From Linyphia triangularis (taxonomy: Eukaryota > Arthropoda > Arachnida > Araneae > Linyphiidae): a stretch of DNA of 64,000 bases. Shown here one piece after another: positions 58,901 through 63,906 of this stretch (positions are counted from its first letter, which is position 1; each line of letters opens with the position of its first letter). The notes below the pieces were generated by a model, which worked only from the letters and a program-made list of their open reading frames with translations, searched no databases and was not told where the DNA came from. The position numbers were made by a program, and so were the translations under genes. The stretch lies in contig OZ021724.1 of assembly GCA_963978545.1 (NCBI GenBank), positions 98,315,792 through 98,379,791 of the forward strand. Reading direction: 5' to 3'.

Positions 58901-60629
58901 AAATATTAAATACTTCTCTTAAGTCTCTAAAATATATATATATTTTTTTGTAGTAAATAAACAAAATAAAAATGTATATACTTGCTTTATTTTATAGTCT
59001 ATGAGTAAAATTATTAGTTACAGAGTAACCCTGATTTAAATTTAGTTATCTAGTGTTAAATTTCTTTTTTAGAACTGGTCAATATTATTGGGGTTCATGA
59101 CTTAAATAAAAATTTATTTGTACTACATTATACATAAAAAAATAAAAAATTAGTTCTTTATTTGGTAATCCAACAAAAATTCATTTACCCACGTCAGTTG
59201 CACCTCAGTTTAGGCAACACTGTGTTAGAATGCAATGAATATTGTGTTTGGTACAAATAAATACTTCAATGCAAAAACTTAACAAAAGAAATATAGTTCC
59301 CTTTCATCTTTGTTGTGATGAATAAACATTAACATAATATACATGAAATAGATATTGTTAAAAGAGTTAGATCAGTATTGGTATTGCAATTATAATCAAA
59401 AAATGTTATTGAACTGTAAAATTCACAATATTTTAATTTTGTCTGAAACACTTGAAATTAGTTAACTAATGCAAGAATAAACGCACACTGTTATGCACAT
59501 GTTTATCCTACTTTTAAGTATGTATACTAGATAGGAATAAAAGACTTGGGTACCAATCAATGACCTACTTGTATTTAATATAATGTAAACTTTACATCAC
59601 TAAAAGAAAACCTTCATCCTTGATTGAAAACTATTACATTTTAACAGCATTCTAGACAAAACTTGTTTACAGTGCACTTATTATATTGATTAATTTTTAA
59701 GAATTTAGAAACAAATTTAAATAAGAATATATATTAAAAGCCATACTATTCACGGTGAATATCTGTAATTTTTGTATTGGTAAGCTTTTCAAGTTCTTCA
59801 ATTGATCCCACACAAACAATCTGCAAGACAGTATTAAATAAAATAATCATCAAATTAATATGGACAATTAAAATTTCATTAACAGGAAAGTTAAATTTTT
59901 TTTCCTAAAATATTTTTATTAAAATATTTAAAACATTTTTTTTTAAATATATTTATCCACATTACAAAATGTTGTAATATAGATGTACCATATATTAATA
60001 ACAGGTATTGATAGAACTTTCATGCAAACTTGTTTTAAAGCAAATAGTAATTTAAAAAATCTGAAATCATATCTGTTACCAAATTTGTCATGTGCACACA
60101 ACACTAAATAAAAACTAACCATTTAGAATTTTATGCTTCAATTAAAAAAAATGACCATTATTATTTTATTTAGAATTTTATACTTCAAACTCAAGTTTCT
60201 TTTATGTTATGAAATTTTTTGGTCATTAAAAGTCACCATTTGTGAAGAATCTAATGGGAGAAAATATTTTAATTTTTCAACCAACTAAGACTTTAATTAC
60301 AAGTGATTAATCTCTTACTAACATCATTTATAATTTGGTAGAAATTTATTTTAGTACGAATAAACATACTTTAAATTACATTTCAAATTTAAAAAAAAAA
60401 GGATTTGTAATTTAAAATAAATATAATATATTATTTGAAGACATATTAAGCAGGCAAGCAGCAGAACAATAAGAAAAAAACTTGTTCAAAAGCATAAATT
60501 ACCTCTTCGCCATCATCACTGACCCAGAGTGGGATAGGAGTGCCCCAGTACCGATTCCGGGAGACGGCCCAGTCCCGGGCACCTGACAGCCAGTTAGCAA
60601 AGCGTTTCTCCTTCACGAAATCAGGAACC
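20657..60629 (-). CDS. IARS1: Cytoplasmic isoleucyl-tRNA synthetase, C-terminal ~763 residues (19 exons, 5' part outside window)
   Basis: This class I enzyme charges tRNA-Ile with isoleucine in the cytosol, within the multisynthetase complex in animals. Exons in transcript order: 60503-60629, 59747-59820, 58416-58610, 57633-57719, 55339-55422, 54766-54909, 53020-53152, 50505-50596, 49119-49196, 48067-48185, 42146-42248, 37528-37611, 36342-36476, 34497-34655, 26280-26375, 24731-24907, 23364-23515, 21747-21855, 20657-20797. All have GT-AG borders and fit in phase (exon 6 certain only to one base). Landmarks: [13 protein letters not shown] (catalytic core after the editing domain), [12 protein letters not shown] and DQTRGW, the ATP-binding loop GQKMSKRKK, anticodon-domain [15 protein letters not shown]-terminal [18 protein letters not shown], and an UNE-I-like VLLENPKG module ending at TGA (20657-20659). 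Vertebrate IARS1 carries two UNE-I-type repeats; only one is seen here. The N-terminal exons lie beyond 64000. Confidence 0.96.
20930..21200 (+). repeat. Relic interspersed repeat (TGACCAC / AAATTCCCTGATTT family), copy 1
   Basis: It shares CAGGTGACCACAAAATGCAG, TTCCCTGATTT, ATCAAATAGAACAT and AGAGATA phrases in the same order with 25907-26110 and 34052-34270. No coding content. It lies in the last IARS1 intron. Confidence 0.6.
21747..21855 (-). CDS. IARS1: IARS1 exon (UNE-I-like module, first half)
   Basis: It encodes [15 protein letters not shown] and [14 protein letters not shown]. The VLLENPKG motif marks the ubiquitin-like UNE-I appendix of animal IARS1. Confidence 0.94.
21856..23021. 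other. IARS1 intron, no feature recognised
   Basis: AT-rich sequence on both strands without family resemblance. A short open frame at 22709-22897 has no recognisable similarity. Confidence 0.4.
23022..23252. mobile_element. hAT-like MITE relic of the 'TCAAGGAC' family, 231 bp
   Basis: The ends resemble CAAGGGTTACCA and TGGAAACCCTG (inverted, imperfect). A TTTAA duplication flanks it (23017-23021 and 23253-23257). The interior repeats TCAAGGAC, as in the elements at 40297 and 63358. Confidence 0.55.
23364..23515 (-). CDS. IARS1: IARS1 exon (152 bp, C-terminal region)
   Basis: It encodes [15 protein letters not shown] through [11 protein letters not shown], with acceptor AATAG and donor GTAGGT. 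The last codon is split. Confidence 0.88.
23606..23990 (+). repeat. Relic repeat with CAGGGGGAGCAGTGAATTTT start
   Basis: It matches 39800-40040 in order: GCAGTGA.TTTTCTAA, AATTTAGG, TTTTAGGGATA, TGACATA, CTTGTTT, CCAATTTT, CAAATAACT. The right end is not defined. Confidence 0.5.
24262..24699. mobile_element. piggyBac-like MITE, 438 bp, with internal duplication
   Basis: TTAA lies at both borders (24258-24261 and 24700-24703). The ends CCCCTTGCTTACCG and CGGCAGGTAAGGGG are approximately inverted. The interior contains two similar segments about 140 bp apart sharing AAGATCATTTTGG (24376 and 24516). It lies 30 bp from the donor of the IARS1 exon at 24731. Confidence 0.65.
24731..24907 (-). CDS. 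IARS1: IARS1 exon (177 bp, C-terminal region)
   Basis: It encodes [18 protein letters not shown] through [15 protein letters not shown]. It is less conserved than the core but fits in order and phase. Confidence 0.92.
25060..25215 (+). repeat. Interspersed repeat (AAATTTTGGTGGCTGTCACT family)
   Basis: Shared with 36810-36990 (same strand) and 51135-51320 (opposite strand): CAGACAAATCT..GGCCTAATTAA, GCTGAAACTTG, and TTTTGGTGGCTGTCACT are in common. No coding content and no clear ends. Confidence 0.6.
25290..25580 (+). repeat. Interspersed repeat shared with 47690-47995
   Basis: Both copies contain TTTCCGCTGCTA.TTTCAA, GTGA.G.CACATTC, AAAAAAAGAAA.A and CATTTAGAAT in the same order and the same strand. 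They sit in different IARS1 introns. Confidence 0.55.
25760..26110 (+). repeat. Duplicated intronic segment, uninterrupted copy
   Basis: It matches a second copy assembled from 26540-26560, 27913-27962 and 33966-34270 (CATACAA.TAGTTTCAG, then TTTCCAGTGTATGAT, then TTATTTG, ACTGTTTGATTCTAA, GACCACAAAATTCAG). It is therefore an empty-site reference for the two insertions that interrupt the other copy. Confidence 0.65.
26280..26375 (-). CDS. IARS1: IARS1 exon (96 bp)
   Basis: It encodes [17 protein letters not shown] and [15 protein letters not shown], a strongly conserved IARS segment. Phase 0 at both ends. Confidence 0.96.
26561..27912 (-). mobile_element. 1352-bp non-autonomous transposon, copy B (IARS1 intron, inverted relative to copy A)
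   Basis: The ends are GCAGAGTTCATCCTAG and CTAGGATGAACTCTGC, a perfect 16-bp inverted pair. The target duplication is AACTA (26556-26560 and 27913-27917). It has the same length as copy A at 15688-17039 and looks roughly 85% identical by eye. It encodes no transposase. Confidence 0.88.
27963..28193 (-). repeat. 3' LTR of the Gmr1-like element (231 bp)
   Basis: Same length as the 5' LTR, with no difference seen by eye. It is bordered by the target duplication AGTG on the left and the polypurine tract on the right. Confidence 0.93.
28194..28207 (-). other. Polypurine tract of the Gmr1-like element
   Basis: The coding strand reads GGAGGGGAGGAGTC, abutting the 3' LTR. Confidence 0.75.
28443..30500 (-). 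CDS. Integrase C-terminus, reverse transcriptase and RNase H
   Basis: 685 residues. It begins in MHRTLKRIL (end of the integrase core), then a GPY/F-like segment ([12 protein letters not shown], about 135-150). Reverse transcriptase follows at about 255-430 ([11 protein letters not shown]355 in [28 protein letters not shown] at 416-419). RNase H follows with D568 in QCDAS, E608/E610, D636 in TDHNPL and D679 in NADTLSR. It ends at TAA/3' end near 28443 with no integrase after RNase H, confirming the inverted INT-RT order. Confidence 0.93.
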   Translation of the reverse strand: MHRTLKRILRVLCLESSSEWEKILPQALFALRTVTHDSTGFTPAELVHRRNLKTPLVLLYDKLTEEHQEEDCVVNYVFKLINRMENCQELAIRNMVSAKEKQKLWYDKKSVERQFEEGDLVLVVASSKPNKLSVQWIGPGEVVRRLSDTNYVIRFPDKNKNHFYHINMLKPYVKRVEHLNLLGLEEIKGKREEEEEEIPDLGLADRSNGSALNELLKDIRSKSKLSSAQQNQLEELLNKYSELFSNKPGCTDLAEHDIELEVEKSIIAKPYRMSPRQTEILKAEVNKMLELKVIERGDSDFTSPLILVEVPGKDPRPCIDYRRLNKVTRTQYFPIPNIEQLVEKVSSAKYITVLDLTRGYWQIPLSERAQRYAAFVTSFGTFKPLRLPFGLKNAPYYFSRMMAGLLQDCDEFAVPYLDDVAIFSNTWEEHVKHLEEILIKIKTAHLHIKPSKCQFAREHVKYLGHIVGQGERTPGEFKVQAVKDFPRTLNKTQIRSILGLAGYYRRYIPDFSVIAATLTDLLKGKKVKSSVDWSSACEDAFEELKNQLSEKPVLFSPDFTIPFVIQCDASNLGLGVVLSQVNQDGEEHPIMCLSRKFSPAEQKYSTTERECAAIVYAIQKLRCYLDGQLKFIIQTDHNPLVWLEKNTGTNPRLLRWALTLQPFNYEVVHRKGSLHRNADTLSRVP
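30485..31432 (-). CDS. Integrase N-terminal part (HHCC zinc finger and first two catalytic Asp)
   Basis: 315 residues. HHCC zinc finger H146, H152, C182, C185; core D215 in NVDAVGPLP and D274 in LQTDQGTSF. The third acidic residue, expected about 35 residues later, falls exactly where the frame changes (overlap 30485-30500 with the next ORF). The start is in the same frame as the protease ORF, separated only by the TAA at 31451-31453. Confidence 0.85.
   Translation of the reverse strand: MELFTEVNQNKNFGMDTINVIQTRSSSKKMVESEMPNSEPEASDSRENEQFGKEIGNDNILPVADLSSAELELMKLTPEEFLDAQLQSEDLKPLFKEAKYDTDPEKHRYLTKNQKLFFVKKDKKGIERLLLVVPEKYRKQIMEFCHERTASHLGIAKTKDALFKTFYWPNCYKEVESFVKSCDLCQRVGNPQDKKKAPLKIVPVITEIFSKINVDAVGPLPQTPSGNQYLITALCMSSKYPDAVPVENLKSTTVIDALLQIFSRMGFPKELQTDQGTSFMSALTCEFLERFGIKVVRSSVHHPQSKTQAKECTEL
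31451..32320 (-). CDS. Gag C-terminal part with SCAN-like region, zinc knuckles and aspartic protease
   Basis: 289 residues. Residues about 8-95 ([41 protein letters not shown]) resemble a SCAN/retroviral capsid C-terminal fold. Two CX2CX4HX4C knuckles occupy 149-162 and 168-181 and would bind nucleic acid. A protease active-site DSGAS lies at 224-228. It ends at an in-frame TAA (31451-31453), after which the same frame continues into the integrase ORF. Confidence 0.85.
   Translation of the reverse strand: MKSEKLKQCFYRHQKTSDKNWRNYYHELRSYFTEWIEDMKVETFEQLKDLIIAEQVKFRVPSEIREHFLDNWINIKDPEYLAEKLDDYESVRDISFKRKERLPRNNSKPQEGQYPKDKFNFKRNAPWKEDKCEEGEREKRFERRKQPSCYECGSFSHLKAQCDKLRRCYECGSTLHLRPNCDKLKKSVETVAANLVPKENFKDVLEPYISQGKINGIEMPILCDSGASIDLICRKYVKPSMLTTDTVWIKTPLEESPICLPLAEVEIDCAYGHIVTIAAVIRDSLDQGR
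32332..32896 (-). pseudogene. Gag N-terminal region, frame-broken
   Basis: Two overlapping open frames, 32896-32660 ([20 protein letters not shown], then a charged [12 protein letters not shown] stretch) and 32658-32332 ([15 protein letters not shown] through [14 protein letters not shown]). They look like one ancestral Gag split by a frame change inside a purine-rich low-complexity run near 32690. A second frame change near 32330 separates them from the SCAN-like part. The product would be the N-terminal capsid segment. Confidence 0.75.
33469..33714 (-). other. Leader region of the Gmr1-like element with a short open frame
   Basis: An open frame without ATG (TTG start) encodes [19 protein letters not shown] and KKRKKSD, with helical, charged composition. 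It begins just inside the primer-binding site. I do not recognise it; it may be an upstream peptide or a leader exon. Confidence 0.3.
33715..33726 (-). other. Probable tRNA primer-binding site
   Basis: On the coding strand TGGTGGCAAGCG lies eight bases inside the 5' LTR. It starts TGG, complementary to a tRNA CCA end. The primer tRNA is not identified. Confidence 0.5.
33735..33965 (-). repeat. 5' LTR of the Gmr1-like element (231 bp)
   Basis: It appears identical to 27963-28193 over its full length. It contains a 3-bp-offset internal direct duplication (CTAAGCGAGTGGCAACAGCC twice) near its 5' end. It begins TG and ends CA. Confidence 0.93.
33966..34402 (+). repeat. Duplicated intronic segment, right remainder after retrotransposon insertion
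   Basis: It continues the segment that matches 25801-26110. It contains the GATGGCCACAAAATTCAGG repeat start and ends near 34402 with TTTCCCTTGATTTCCAGG. Confidence 0.55.
34497..34655 (-). CDS. IARS1: IARS1 exon (159 bp)
   Basis: It encodes [20 protein letters not shown] and [17 protein letters not shown]. The downstream intron is about 8.1 kb and hosts the intact LTR retrotransposon. Confidence 0.95.
34656..36341. other. IARS1 intron between exons at 34497 and 36342, no gene recognised
   Basis: AT-rich. A TATATATA run lies near 35290. Short open frames (for example 34902-35120) have no recognisable similarity. Confidence 0.4.
36342..36476 (-). CDS. IARS1: IARS1 exon (135 bp)
   Basis: It encodes [20 protein letters not shown] and [13 protein letters not shown], matching the post-anticodon region of the enzyme. 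Phase 0 at both ends. Confidence 0.94.
36810..36990 (+). repeat. Interspersed repeat (AAATTTTGGTGGCTGTCACT family), second copy
   Basis: It matches 25060-25215 on the same strand (GGCCTAATTAA, CTGAAACTTG, TTTTGGTGGCTGTCACT). Confidence 0.6.
37528..37611 (-). CDS. IARS1: IARS1 exon (84 bp)
   Basis: It encodes [18 protein letters not shown] and KSLEKFILE, directly continuing LPIK of the previous exon. Confidence 0.94.
37612..39119. other. IARS1 intron, no feature recognised
   Basis: AT-rich sequence. Two loosely similar segments near 38640-38900 and 38930-39120 (CAAATTTTTAGTTACGACAT-like, AAGGGATCA, ATTCAACAAT) suggest a diverged local duplication about 310 bp apart. Confidence 0.4.
39120..39290 (+). 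repeat. Interspersed repeat shared with 58205-58390
   Basis: Both copies contain CAATGAGGAA.TTTCACGTTTTT, AATTTGAGCT.GGATAGATAG-like, TTTGCGATTT.G and AAAAGCTACTTT/AAGGCTACTTT in the same order. Confidence 0.6.
39800..40291 (+). repeat. Relic repeat with GCAGGGGACGCAGTGA start, second copy
   Basis: Counterpart of 23606-23990 with the same order of short phrases. It abuts the hAT-like element at 40297. Confidence 0.5.
40619..41860. mobile_element. TTAA-flanked DNA transposon, 1242-bp internal-deletion derivative
   Basis: A perfect 19-bp inverted repeat GGTAGTAGTCTGGTAACTT forms both ends, with TTAA at 40615-40618 and 41861-41864. The intact relative at 63358-63781 confirms that the flanking element lacks this insert. 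Inside are two short coding remnants. TTAA duplication occurs in piggyBac and Kolobok superfamilies; the ends do not start with the CCC typical of piggyBac. Confidence 0.85.
40913..41276 (+). pseudogene. Remnants of a transposase-like protein (N- and C-terminal pieces)
   Basis: ORF 40913-41110 starts [17 protein letters not shown] and includes [10 protein letters not shown]. The overlapping ORF 41070-41276 contains [26 protein letters not shown] and ends in YAPGIDD. From memory, a basic FHGNRYT-type N-terminus and an EARK.RR...YGPG-like C-terminus flank proteins annotated with a 'Mutator-like transposase domain' in arthropods. If so, the catalytic middle has been deleted and the two ends lie out of frame. 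Family assignment is tentative. Confidence 0.45.
42146..42248 (-). CDS. IARS1: IARS1 exon (103 bp)
   Basis: It encodes [20 protein letters not shown] and NTLPIK, conserved at the end of the anticodon-binding domain. Confidence 0.95.
42249..43669. other. IARS1 intron, no gene recognised
   Basis: It contains A-rich runs near 42903-42935 and 43379-43395. A GC-richer island at about 42590-42760 has a minus-frame stretch ([20 protein letters not shown]) that may be decayed coding sequence of unknown origin. Confidence 0.35.
43945..46140 (+). mobile_element. Relic of the 1352-bp transposon family, copy C
   Basis: It aligns in order with copy A (GCAAATTGC..ACTGGTTTTCTGCC, AAACATCTACACCTA, GCCATTGT.AGA, AAAGAACTTGG, GCATGCGC) in the same orientation, but lacks clean termini. 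It is interrupted at 44277-45198. Confidence 0.65.
44277..45198. mobile_element. hAT-like element (CAGGGTGGCTAC family), 922 bp
   Basis: The ends are CAGGGTGGCTACAG and CTGTCACGACCCTG (inverted, 10 of 14). The target duplication ATTTG is exact (44272-44276 and 45199-45203). AAATTCCCTGA repeats occur at both ends. A fragment of the same family lies at 19337-19490. Confidence 0.75.
46373..46557 (-). repeat. tRNA-derived SINE, copy 2
   Basis: Inverted relative to copy 1 at 4075-4258. The B box complement is at 46491-46501 and the A box complement at 46529-46540. It has the same body (GCTGACGGCG, CAGATAATCTGAA) and a CAACTAACCAACC tail. It lies in an IARS1 intron in the IARS1-sense direction. 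Confidence 0.85.
46558..48066. other. IARS1 intron with one shared repeat
   Basis: The stretch 47690-47995 is the second copy of the repeat at 25290-25580. The rest is AT-rich with poly-A runs; no gene. Confidence 0.45.
48067..48185 (-). CDS. IARS1: IARS1 exon (119 bp)
   Basis: It encodes [16 protein letters not shown] and [11 protein letters not shown]. The last codon is split. Confidence 0.96.
48520..48985 (+). repeat. Minisatellite, 57-bp unit, about eight units
   Basis: The unit contains GGTAAGGGATTACAAAATAT, CTCCATCATTAAAAGATGGG and TCCAAAACAGTTAAG. Complete units are 57 bp (for example 48864 to 48921), and the second and third units carry a shared internal deletion. It lies about 130 bp from the IARS1 exon at 49119. 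Confidence 0.9.
49119..49196 (-). CDS. IARS1: IARS1 exon (78 bp)
   Basis: It encodes [21 protein letters not shown], 26 codons, phase 0 at both ends. Confidence 0.95.
49235..49515 (-). repeat. Probable second tRNA-derived SINE family
   Basis: On the - strand the head reads GCTAGCCTTGTGATTAGATT (A-box-like) and GTGGGTTCGGTCCTCGG (B-box-like, 49451-49460). A TGTGGTCATG/TTAAGCACTT-containing tail follows. It is distinct in sequence from the SINE at 4075. Only one copy is seen, so its status rests on the box motifs. Confidence 0.5.
49516..50504. other. IARS1 intron, no feature recognised
   Basis: AT-rich, with an A run of about 28 near 49911-49936 and an ATATATAT run near 50338. Confidence 0.4.
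50505..50596 (-). CDS. IARS1: IARS1 exon (anticodon-binding domain)
   Basis: It encodes [20 protein letters not shown] and [10 protein letters not shown], one of the most conserved stretches of the anticodon-binding domain. Confidence 0.97.
50745..51115 (+). repeat. Short tandem duplication, unit about 155 bp, about 2.3 units
   Basis: CAACAATGATCAGTTAAAAT recurs at about 50788, 50942 and (diverged) 51098, with TTGAATTGACTGGA and AATGAATTTATG in between. Confidence 0.8.
51135..51320 (-). repeat. Interspersed repeat (AAATTTTGGTGGCTGTCACT family), inverted copy
   Basis: Its reverse complement matches 25060-25215 and 36810-36990 (GGCAAATCTGTGAAGGCCTA, TCTGAAACTTGGCA). Confidence 0.55.
51321..53019. 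other. IARS1 intron, no gene recognised
   Basis: AT-rich. A run of about 15 G lies near 52796-52810. No coding similarity. Confidence 0.4.
53020..53152 (-). CDS. IARS1: IARS1 exon (133 bp, anticodon-binding domain)
   Basis: It encodes [11 protein letters not shown] through [18 protein letters not shown], matching the segment before the [11 protein letters not shown] motif in the next exon. Confidence 0.93.
53304..54481. mobile_element. hAT-like element (CATGGTTCGTAC family), 1178 bp
   Basis: The ends are CATGGTTCGTAC and GTACGAACCATG, a perfect 12-bp inverted pair. Flanks TTACT and GTACT match 4 of 5. TTCAAGCACTTT motifs lie inside both ends. No transposase frame. It sits between two IARS1 exons. 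Confidence 0.78.
54766..54909 (-). CDS. IARS1: IARS1 exon (end of catalytic, start of anticodon domain)
   Basis: It encodes [20 protein letters not shown] and [19 protein letters not shown]. Neighbouring exon phases require 145 coding bases; my boundary reading could be off by one. Confidence 0.93.
55339..55422 (-). CDS. IARS1: IARS1 exon with KMSKR signature
   Basis: It encodes [15 protein letters not shown] and FGADSLR. KMSKR is the eukaryotic cytosolic variant of the class I KMSKS loop that binds ATP and stabilises the transition state. Confidence 0.97.
55423..57632. other. IARS1 intron, no gene recognised
   Basis: AT-rich. A T run lies near 55473-55494 and an (AAT)n microsatellite at about 56882-56904. 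No repeat family shared within the window was noticed. Confidence 0.4.
57633..57719 (-). CDS. IARS1: IARS1 exon (87 bp, catalytic domain)
   Basis: It encodes [19 protein letters not shown] and VNGLVLA, leading into the KMSKS-type loop in the next exon. Confidence 0.96.
57720..58415. other. IARS1 intron with a shared repeat at 58205-58390
   Basis: 58205-58390 is the second copy of the repeat at 39120-39290. The rest is AT-rich. Confidence 0.5.
58416..58610 (-). CDS. IARS1: IARS1 exon (catalytic domain)
   Basis: It encodes [25 protein letters not shown] and [16 protein letters not shown], highly conserved in isoleucyl-tRNA synthetases. The tryptophan codon is split across the donor GTGAG. Confidence 0.97.
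58611..59746. other. IARS1 intron, no feature recognised
   Basis: AT-rich intron with a TATATATATA run near 58935. No open frames of note. Confidence 0.4.
59747..59820 (-). CDS. IARS1: IARS1 exon (74 bp)
   Basis: It encodes [19 protein letters not shown] and ends with two bases of a split codon before the donor GTATGG. The shorter alternative donor GTGAAT a few bases earlier would break the frame with the next exon. Confidence 0.92.
59821..60502. other. IARS1 intron, no feature recognised
   Basis: Very AT-rich, with no repeat or coding similarity seen. Confidence 0.4.
60503..60629 (-). CDS. IARS1: IARS1 exon (catalytic core after editing domain)
   Basis: It encodes [18 protein letters not shown] and [20 protein letters not shown], the conserved return into the Rossmann-fold core. 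The first base completes a codon and the end is phase 0. No further upstream exon is recognised to 64000, so the preceding intron exceeds 3.3 kb. Confidence 0.96.
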
Positions 60630-62505
60630 CTGGTAAAAGAAGTAACTGTGTGTTTTCAGTTTACCCAAACAATTAAACCTAAGAAGCTAGTTAACCGGGT
60701 CCAGTACCAAAATTTCAGCAAAAATACAAATTTTTTTTTATTTAAAAAAATAGTTCATACATTCCTGAAAAGAATGGTGTTTTTATCTTATTCCTCCAGT
60801 GATTAGAACACCACGAAACTGCTTGTTGTTTAAACATCACTAATGGCTGTAATGCCTTGAAACATCTGATTAAAGTGCGCTTTTCGACACTAGCTAGTGT
60901 TTTTGGCAGATGCTGCAAATTCAAATCCATATATACCTTCAGAACCATTAACAAAAGGCTATTCAATTTTTTGGAGCATTTAATTTATAGAGTTTTAAAC
61001 ATTTTCGATTCACAGAATTTTACTTTTTAAATTTTACTTAAAAATATCACATTTGGCGTAAAGGTAAAAAATAACATTTTCAATTTGGTAAGTTTGTTTT
61101 CTCACTTCTTCAAATAGCAATTAAGTAGAGCATTTCTCAAAAGATAAATACATTGCTATTCCACCAAACTCTTTAGTAAATAAGCTTTAATTTTTAATTT
61201 TACTAAATGTATATTATCCGTATAGCAGCCTTTCTGCCACAGGGTACATAGGTTTGACCTTGATAGACACTATACTATAAAGTATGATAATTTTCAGATT
61301 AAATCACTTGCAGTACTCAATTCACTATCTCCTATATCAGCAATGTTAAATTGCCTCTTTTTATGTTCTTTTTCTGGGAAAATTCTTAAAAAATGAGTTT
61401 GAACATTTTTTATATACGTTAAATAAATCTTATTCAAGATACTAAAGTTAAAGTTTTCAAAAAAAATAAATATATATATAGATAATTTTTTTTTAAATTT
61501 TAATCAATTCTTGGAGAAAAACCTCTTTTTTTTTAAAGGTTTGGTATTTTAAAAAATAATTAATTATGAAAATAACAGGAAATTTTTTCTCCTGTTTGAT
61601 CGGAAGGTTATCTATAGGTGCTACAAGTTCCTAAAAAAATAATGGCATATCTCTATTAGTAAGATAGATAAGGTACAATGAAGTTTGGAACAAGATGTTT
61701 AGAGAAAATCGAAGTCTTAAACAAAAGTCTTATATAGTTCATCATTGATAGTTTGCTTTTTTTAAAACAAATATAAAATACTTTTAATTTGAGTAGAAAC
61801 TAAAGTAATACATCAAGGGAAAAAAAAAACGTAAAATAAAATTTCCGAAAATTTATTTTTATTTTGAGGGTACCGAGTCTCTTTAAAGAAACAGTGTTGG
61901 TACAGTACCCAAAAAAAAATCAGAACGATGGCTATATCTTTTGTTCTAATTGTTGAAATAACAAACAAAAGGTACCGTTGTAAATCATGGAAGGTTTTTA
62001 ATAATTGTATGTAGTTTTTTTTATCATGAGGGGTCATCTATATATTAAAACAGAACCAAACTTTAAAAAGTTCAATAGCAACCTCATAATATTATTCCAT
62101 ATTTGGATTCAGCATTAAAAAAGAATGCGAAATACAAAAATTCATAATTTTCTAATGAATGGTTTGAAATTTAAATGATAAAACGAAAATGATAAATTAA
62201 TGTTAAATAAAAAAGTTGGTTTTTTGGCCATAAATACTTAAATAATTGATAGATTTCAGTAATTTTTTTTTCAAAAGATAGTTTGTAAATGGCCAAACAT
62301 AAATAGCAATCAACATTTGCATCAATTTCCTTTTCAATAATTAATTATTAATTAATAAAACAATTTTAAAATTTTTTTTGAATAGAAACATATATTTTTT
62401 TTGCTTTCATTAGATTCACCATGGTCTGAAACCCCACCACAATTTTTTTCATTTTGACTTTTAGTTCTCGATTTTTTAGCGAAAATGTAAAAAACGCTCA
62501 CTTTA
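60630..62505. other. IARS1 intron upstream of the exon at 60503, no exon recognised
   Basis: I looked for the conserved IARS segment preceding [10 protein letters not shown] on the - strand and did not find it. AT-rich with TATATATATA near 61470. Confidence 0.4.
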
Positions 62506-63906
62506 AGGGACCGTATAGTAGACGACTTTTGAAAACTATCAAAGATTAATTCAAGGTAAACTAGAGGTGTGGAAAATCGCACAACGTTCAATTATCGTAA
62601 AATAGGCTGAATAGGAACAGCGGGGTGAATCGGAACATAATTTCTGGAGATTACAAAAAAAATATATATATTATTTTATACAAACAAAGCAGTTTTATTT
62701 TTTGTATGTATATTTTTAATCTGTCTAATGTGTTTGGAATCGTGGAACATATGTTTTGTGTGGTTTTTAACAGTGTCCTTTTTTTAAAAAAAATTTACTT
62801 CCTTAAATTACATTTATTTAAAACCACATTTTTTAAGCAATTTCTTTCAATAAGTTATCCTTTAAAAATTTAGTGAATCAGGTGATTTTTTCATTTTATA
62901 AATAATTTCAACGATCAAGTTACATTTGCGTTTACAGTGAAATGTTTCTGTAAAATAATCACACTTTGCTGAATACTGTTTACTAATGCCTGCATTTTAT
63001 ATTCATTAATTTTCTAATTATCAGTTATACTTCTGCAATTACAGTTTTCGATATTTTATTTATTTTGTGTGAAGAATGCACATCTTTAACGTTGTAAATA
63101 AATTATATTACTTTTGAGTTTACTTGCTATTTTTGTGTTAATCTTAAACATGTCACTATAAATCCAAGTAGTTTCTATGCAATTTTAGAATATTTGTATT
63201 TTTTAACGTCGTGAAACGCCACACTGACCGTTCGATTTCTCCCGCTGTGAAGTAGAATCTTAAAAATACCTTTCGTTTTATGGAAATTCTCCCTGAAGAT
63301 CGGTCAAAAAATGGTCGAAACATTTTCGCTCATAAGTGACATGTTTTTCAACATAATCAGAGTTCCCACTCAAATCACAGAATGAAAATCAATGACTTTT
63401 CAATGACTTTTAAGAACCTAATTAATGTTTTTAAGGACCTATGAAAATTCGTTATCAGGCATCATATCTATACTTAAATTTTTAATAAAGTATATTCTAC
63501 CAAAAAAATTAAAGTTGGTGGATGTGCAATACAAATACGTCGGAAAACTTTGATACAGTGCAGATAAGTGGCGGTCACACGGAGATAGCAAGTCCGAGTT
63601 ATATTTTTATAAATTTTGCAGCTGGACAACATCTGTAAAAATTAAGGACTTTTCAGGACCTCTAAGCATTTTCAATGACTTTTAAGCACATCTAAGCATT
63701 TTCAAACACTTTCAAGGCCTTGAAAACAAGTTCAAAAATATTAAGCACTTTTAATGACTTTCAATGACCGTGGGAACCCTGATAATGCATTGAAATTTGG
63801 TATATAGAGTAAATGATGTATTCTGAATCGAATGAAATGATAAAAAATAAGGGTTCGTATTGAAATTTTTGAAGATAGCGTTACTTTTACTTAGTAAACG
63901 GTCCCT
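62506..63906. mobile_element. Possible DNA transposon with AGGGACCGT ends, containing a nested MITE
   Basis: The left end AGGGACCGTATAGTA and right end TAGTAAACGGTCCCT are approximately inverted. No clean target duplication is seen. It contains the 63358-63781 element. A short phrase near 62560 (GAGGTGTGGAAAATCGCACA) also occurs, diverged, at 43240, suggesting a dispersed family. Confidence 0.45.
63358..63781. mobile_element. hAT-like MITE (CAGGGTTCCCAC family), intact copy, 424 bp
   Basis: The ends are CAGAGTTCCCAC and GTGGGAACCCTG (one mismatch). The target duplication ATAAT is exact (63353-63357 and 63782-63786). It aligns throughout with 40297-41950 except for the TTAA insert there. Confidence 0.82.
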
